Assembly (NCBI GenBank): GCA_934373235.1
Contig: CAKROW010000099.1
Location: 1-7,548, forward strand
DNA: 7,548 nt
Reading direction: 5' to 3'
Source of the DNA: an uncultured Blautia sp.
Lineage (GTDB): Bacteria > Bacillota > Clostridia > Lachnospirales > Lachnospiraceae
The notes beneath the pieces were generated by a model. The model had not been told where the DNA came from. It did not search any database and saw nothing but the letters and a program-made list of their open reading frames with translations. This document shows, piece by piece, positions 5,795 to 7,548 of the stretch. Within the stretch, counting starts at the first letter, position 1; each line of letters opens with the position of its first letter. A program made the position numbers and the translations under genes.

Positions 5795-7315
5795 TTATTC
5801 ACCTTCCGTAATTCCATTTTCCAGGATCTGGTATATTTTTTTCATGTCCAGATGTTTCCGAAGTTCTGCTGCCAGAATATCATACTGCTGCTCCTTAAAA
5901 GCCGCAAAATCCACACCTGTCATTTCTTCCACATCGATCCCCTTCATTTTTCCAAGAACACGGATCATTGCCTCCGCTGCCTCTTCCCTGTCAAAGACTC
6001 CGTGGACATAAGTACCGCACACATTTTCCTTCCAGGCACCTTCCTGTTTGGTTTCTCCTTTTACATGGTCTATAATGGTGGTCGCATTTCTGCTGCCCTC
6101 TTTCAGAACGCTCTCACCCATATGGATCTCGTAGCCCTCGATCTCTGCCCCGGACAAGGGCTTCAGAGCTCCGTCAAGCTCCTGAAAAGTTCCGCTTACC
6201 CGTGTCCTTGTTTTCTCCCTGGCAAATACCGTATCCATAGGTAGAAGTCCCATACCCTTTATGGTTCCGCCGTTTTCCACTCCATAAGGATCACTTAAAG
6301 TTTCGCCCAGCATCTGATAGCCGCCACATACACCGAAAATCAGTTTTCCTCTGGAAGCCTGCTTGAGAACTGCAGCCTCCATACCGCTCTCCCGCATCCA
6401 GATTAGATCACCCATGGTATTCTTTGTACCCGGAAGAATGATCATATCAGGTGAATGAAGGTCCCCCGGATGTTTCACATAGCGGAGTGATACTCCCGGA
6501 ATACTCTCAAAAGGATTAAAATCTGTAAAATTGGAGATCCTCGGTGTGCGGATCACCGCAATATCGATCACTCCTGCTTCCTGCTTTCTGTCAAAGCGTT
6601 CCGTCAGGCTGTCCTCATCCTCCACCTGGATATCCAGATAAGGTGCCACACCCACCACCGGAATCCCGCTTTTTTCCTCAAGCATGGTAACTCCGGGATC
6701 CAGGATCGTCTTATCCCCGCGAAATTTGTTGATGATAAGGCCTTTGACCATTGACCTCTCATCTTCCTCCAGAAGTTCTACAGTTCCGATAAGCTGTGCA
6801 AATACACCTCCGCGGTCAATATCTCCTACAAGAAGCACCGGGGCCTTTGCCATTTTGGCCATTCCCATATTGACGATATCTTCTTCCTTCAGGTTGATCT
6901 CCGCAGGACTTCCCGCACCTTCGATCACAATAATATCATTCTCCGCTGCCAGGGCATTATATGCCTTCATAATATCCGGCACCAGCTTTTTCTTGTAGCG
7001 GAAGTAATCTCTCGCACTCATGGTTCCCAGTACCTCACCGTTTACGATCACCTGGGATCCCACATCATTGGTGGGCTTTAAGAGAATAGGATTCATAAGA
7101 ACAGACGGAGCAATGCCTGCCGCCTCTGCCTGCATTACCTGCGCCCGTCCCATCTCAAGCCCGTCCTCTGTAATAAAGGAATTCAAAGCCATATTCTGGG
7201 ATTTAAAGGGAGCCACCTTGTATCCATCCTGCCTGAAGATCCTGCAAAGACCTGCCGCAAGAAGACTCTTTCCTGCATTTGACATGGTTCCCTGTACCAT
7301 TATTGCTTTTGCCAT
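5795..7315 (-). CDS. cobQ: Cobyric acid synthase (glutamine-hydrolysing)
   Basis: Performs the ATP- and glutamine-dependent amidation of the b, d, e and g carboxylates of adenosylcobyrinate a,c-diamide to give cobyric acid; also called CbiP. It is 506 residues, the full family length. The N-terminal dethiobiotin-synthetase-like domain holds the P-loop GTMSNAGKS (9-17), KSQNMALNS (38-46), IEGAGSPAEINL (131-142) and VGDIDRGGVFAQ (163-174). The C-terminal class I glutamine amidotransferase domain holds LPGTKNTMGDL (294-304), the nucleophile Cys330 in FGVCGGYQMLG (327-337), and the catalytic His438 in GTYVHGVFD (434-442). All residues are intact. The start has a very strong GGAGGGAGG (7330-7322) six bases upstream. 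The start overlaps the end of cobD by 16 bases, and the stop is one base from cbiC, so all three genes are probably one translationally coupled transcript. Confidence 0.96.
   Translation of the reverse strand: MAKAIMVQGTMSNAGKSLLAAGLCRIFRQDGYKVAPFKSQNMALNSFITEDGLEMGRAQVMQAEAAGIAPSVLMNPILLKPTNDVGSQVIVNGEVLGTMSARDYFRYKKKLVPDIMKAYNALAAENDIIVIEGAGSPAEINLKEEDIVNMGMAKMAKAPVLLVGDIDRGGVFAQLIGTVELLEEDERSMVKGLIINKFRGDKTILDPGVTMLEEKSGIPVVGVAPYLDIQVEDEDSLTERFDRKQEAGVIDIAVIRTPRISNFTDFNPFESIPGVSLRYVKHPGDLHSPDMIILPGTKNTMGDLIWMRESGMEAAVLKQASRGKLIFGVCGGYQMLGETLSDPYGVENGGTIKGMGLLPMDTVFAREKTRTRVSGTFQELDGALKPLSGAEIEGYEIHMGESVLKEGSRNATTIIDHVKGETKQEGAWKENVCGTYVHGVFDREEAAEAMIRVLGKMKGIDVEEMTGVDFAAFKEQQYDILAAELRKHLDMKKIYQILENGITEGE
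5800..5807 (-). promoter_or_regulatory. Ribosome binding site that fixes the cbiC start
   Basis: The minus strand reads GGAAGGTG inside the last codons of cobQ, six bases before the ATG at 5793-5791. The arrangement TAA-A-ATG makes translational coupling with cobQ likely. The alternative ATG at 5817-5815 has only a weak GGA three bases away. Confidence 0.7.
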
Positions 7316-7548
7316 AATCTGCCTCCCTCCAGTGCTTCCATAAGTTTTATGTTCTCTTCATGTTTTTTTACTGCAACACGGTAATACCCTCTGGAAAGTC
7401 CCGGATAATTGCTGCAGTCACGGATCAGGATCCGTTTTCTCAGGCAAAGGTCATATAATTCCTCCGGTCCTTTAAAAAAAATATAGTTTGCCTGGGACGC
7501 AAAAACCTTATATCCCATTTTTGTCATCTCATCTTTCATCCAGGCAGA
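7300..7548 (-). CDS. cobD: Threonine-phosphate decarboxylase, C-terminal part (cut by window edge)
   Basis: This is the last 82 codons of a class I/II PLP aminotransferase-fold protein. The frame stays open to the window edge: three more codons (Ser-Ala-Trp) precede the first visible Met, so that Met (7539-7537) is internal. The segment QANYIFFK, the motif IRDCSNYPGL and the carboxylate-binding Arg in GYYRVAV, then EEN..LMEAL, match the C-terminus of CobD. CobD decarboxylates L-threonine O-3-phosphate to (R)-1-amino-2-propanol phosphate, the linker to the lower nucleotide loop of B12. The nearest alternative is histidinol-phosphate aminotransferase (HisC), a close homologue. The RDCSNY motif and the overlap with cobQ favour CobD. 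Confidence 0.85.
   Translation of the reverse strand, partial: SAWMKDEMTKMGYKVFASQANYIFFKGPEELYDLCLRKRILIRDCSNYPGLSRGYYRVAVKKHEENIKLMEALEGGRLWQKQ

Noticed and set aside
5711..6244. A 177-codon plus-strand frame over the cbiC-cobQ junction
   Set aside because: Both cbiC and cobQ are complete on the other strand. The Phe-rich translation reflects reverse complement of Lys/Glu-rich coding DNA.
6684..7343. Plus-strand frames of about 104 and 107 codons opposite the cobQ N-terminal half
   Set aside because: They lie wholly or almost wholly antisense to cobQ, whose P-loop and synthetase motifs are unbroken. The Ser/Pro-rich products have no recognisable domain.
7300..7548. Cobalamin riboswitch or operon promoter for the B12 genes
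   Set aside because: The operon's 5' end is outside the window. No adenosylcobalamin-riboswitch B12-box-like element or promoter was found between the B12 genes, which overlap or abut.
1..7548. Insertion sequences, CRISPR arrays, tRNA/rRNA genes, phage or defence genes
   Set aside because: Nearly all bases are accounted for by intact housekeeping or metabolic genes. No transposase, regularly spaced repeats, tRNA-like cloverleaf or terminal inverted repeats were seen.

Overview
The window looks like chromosomal DNA of an anaerobic, low-to-moderate-GC member of the Bacillota, most likely a clostridial/Lachnospiraceae-type gut organism. This is an inference. It rests on strong GGAGG-type ribosome binding sites, sigma-A-type promoters, a YdiF-like ABC-F protein, a MocR regulator divergent from a Gram-positive-type B6-vitamer kinase, and cbi/cob genes. 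No mobile element, RNA gene, CRISPR array or phage gene was seen. Coding density is very high.

Layout. (1) 1-100 is a promoter and short leader with a hairpin. (2) 101-2014 (+) encodes an ABC-F translation ATPase of the YdiF type. A strong hairpin with the stop codon in its loop separates it from a convergent block. (3) 2046-3727 (-) is a two-gene unit: a pyridoxal/pyridoxamine kinase, then an inositol-monophosphatase-family phosphatase 29 bases downstream. (4) 3728-3833 is a divergent control region. Its two predicted promoters share the same -10 bases, and a spaced inverted repeat lies over the -35 regions. (5) 3834-5144 (+) encodes a MocR/GabR/PdxR-type regulator (winged helix plus aminotransferase-like domain). 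(6) 5149-7548 (-) is the distal part of a cobalamin operon, transcribed cobD (partial, runs off the window), then cobQ/cbiP, then cbiC, with a 16-base overlap and then a 1-base gap. It converges on the regulator with 4 bases between stop codons.

How the genes work together. The kinase would salvage B6 vitamers toward PLP, and the divergent regulator probably senses PLP or a related compound and controls the kinase unit. The B12 genes supply the aminopropanol-phosphate arm (CobD, itself a PLP enzyme), the corrin-ring methyl shift (CbiC) and the amidations that make cobyric acid (CobQ/CbiP).

The most notable observation is in the regulator. The lysine that forms the internal aldimine with PLP in GabR-type proteins is an arginine here (Arg286), and the neighbouring cofactor-contacting Tyr is Phe255. 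The Asp (Asp253) and the phosphate-binding Arg (Arg293) are kept at exactly GabR spacing. This suggests a sensor that binds its ligand non-covalently. Beyond that, the region is mostly ordinary metabolic and translation genes. I found no evidence of a wholly new multi-gene system.
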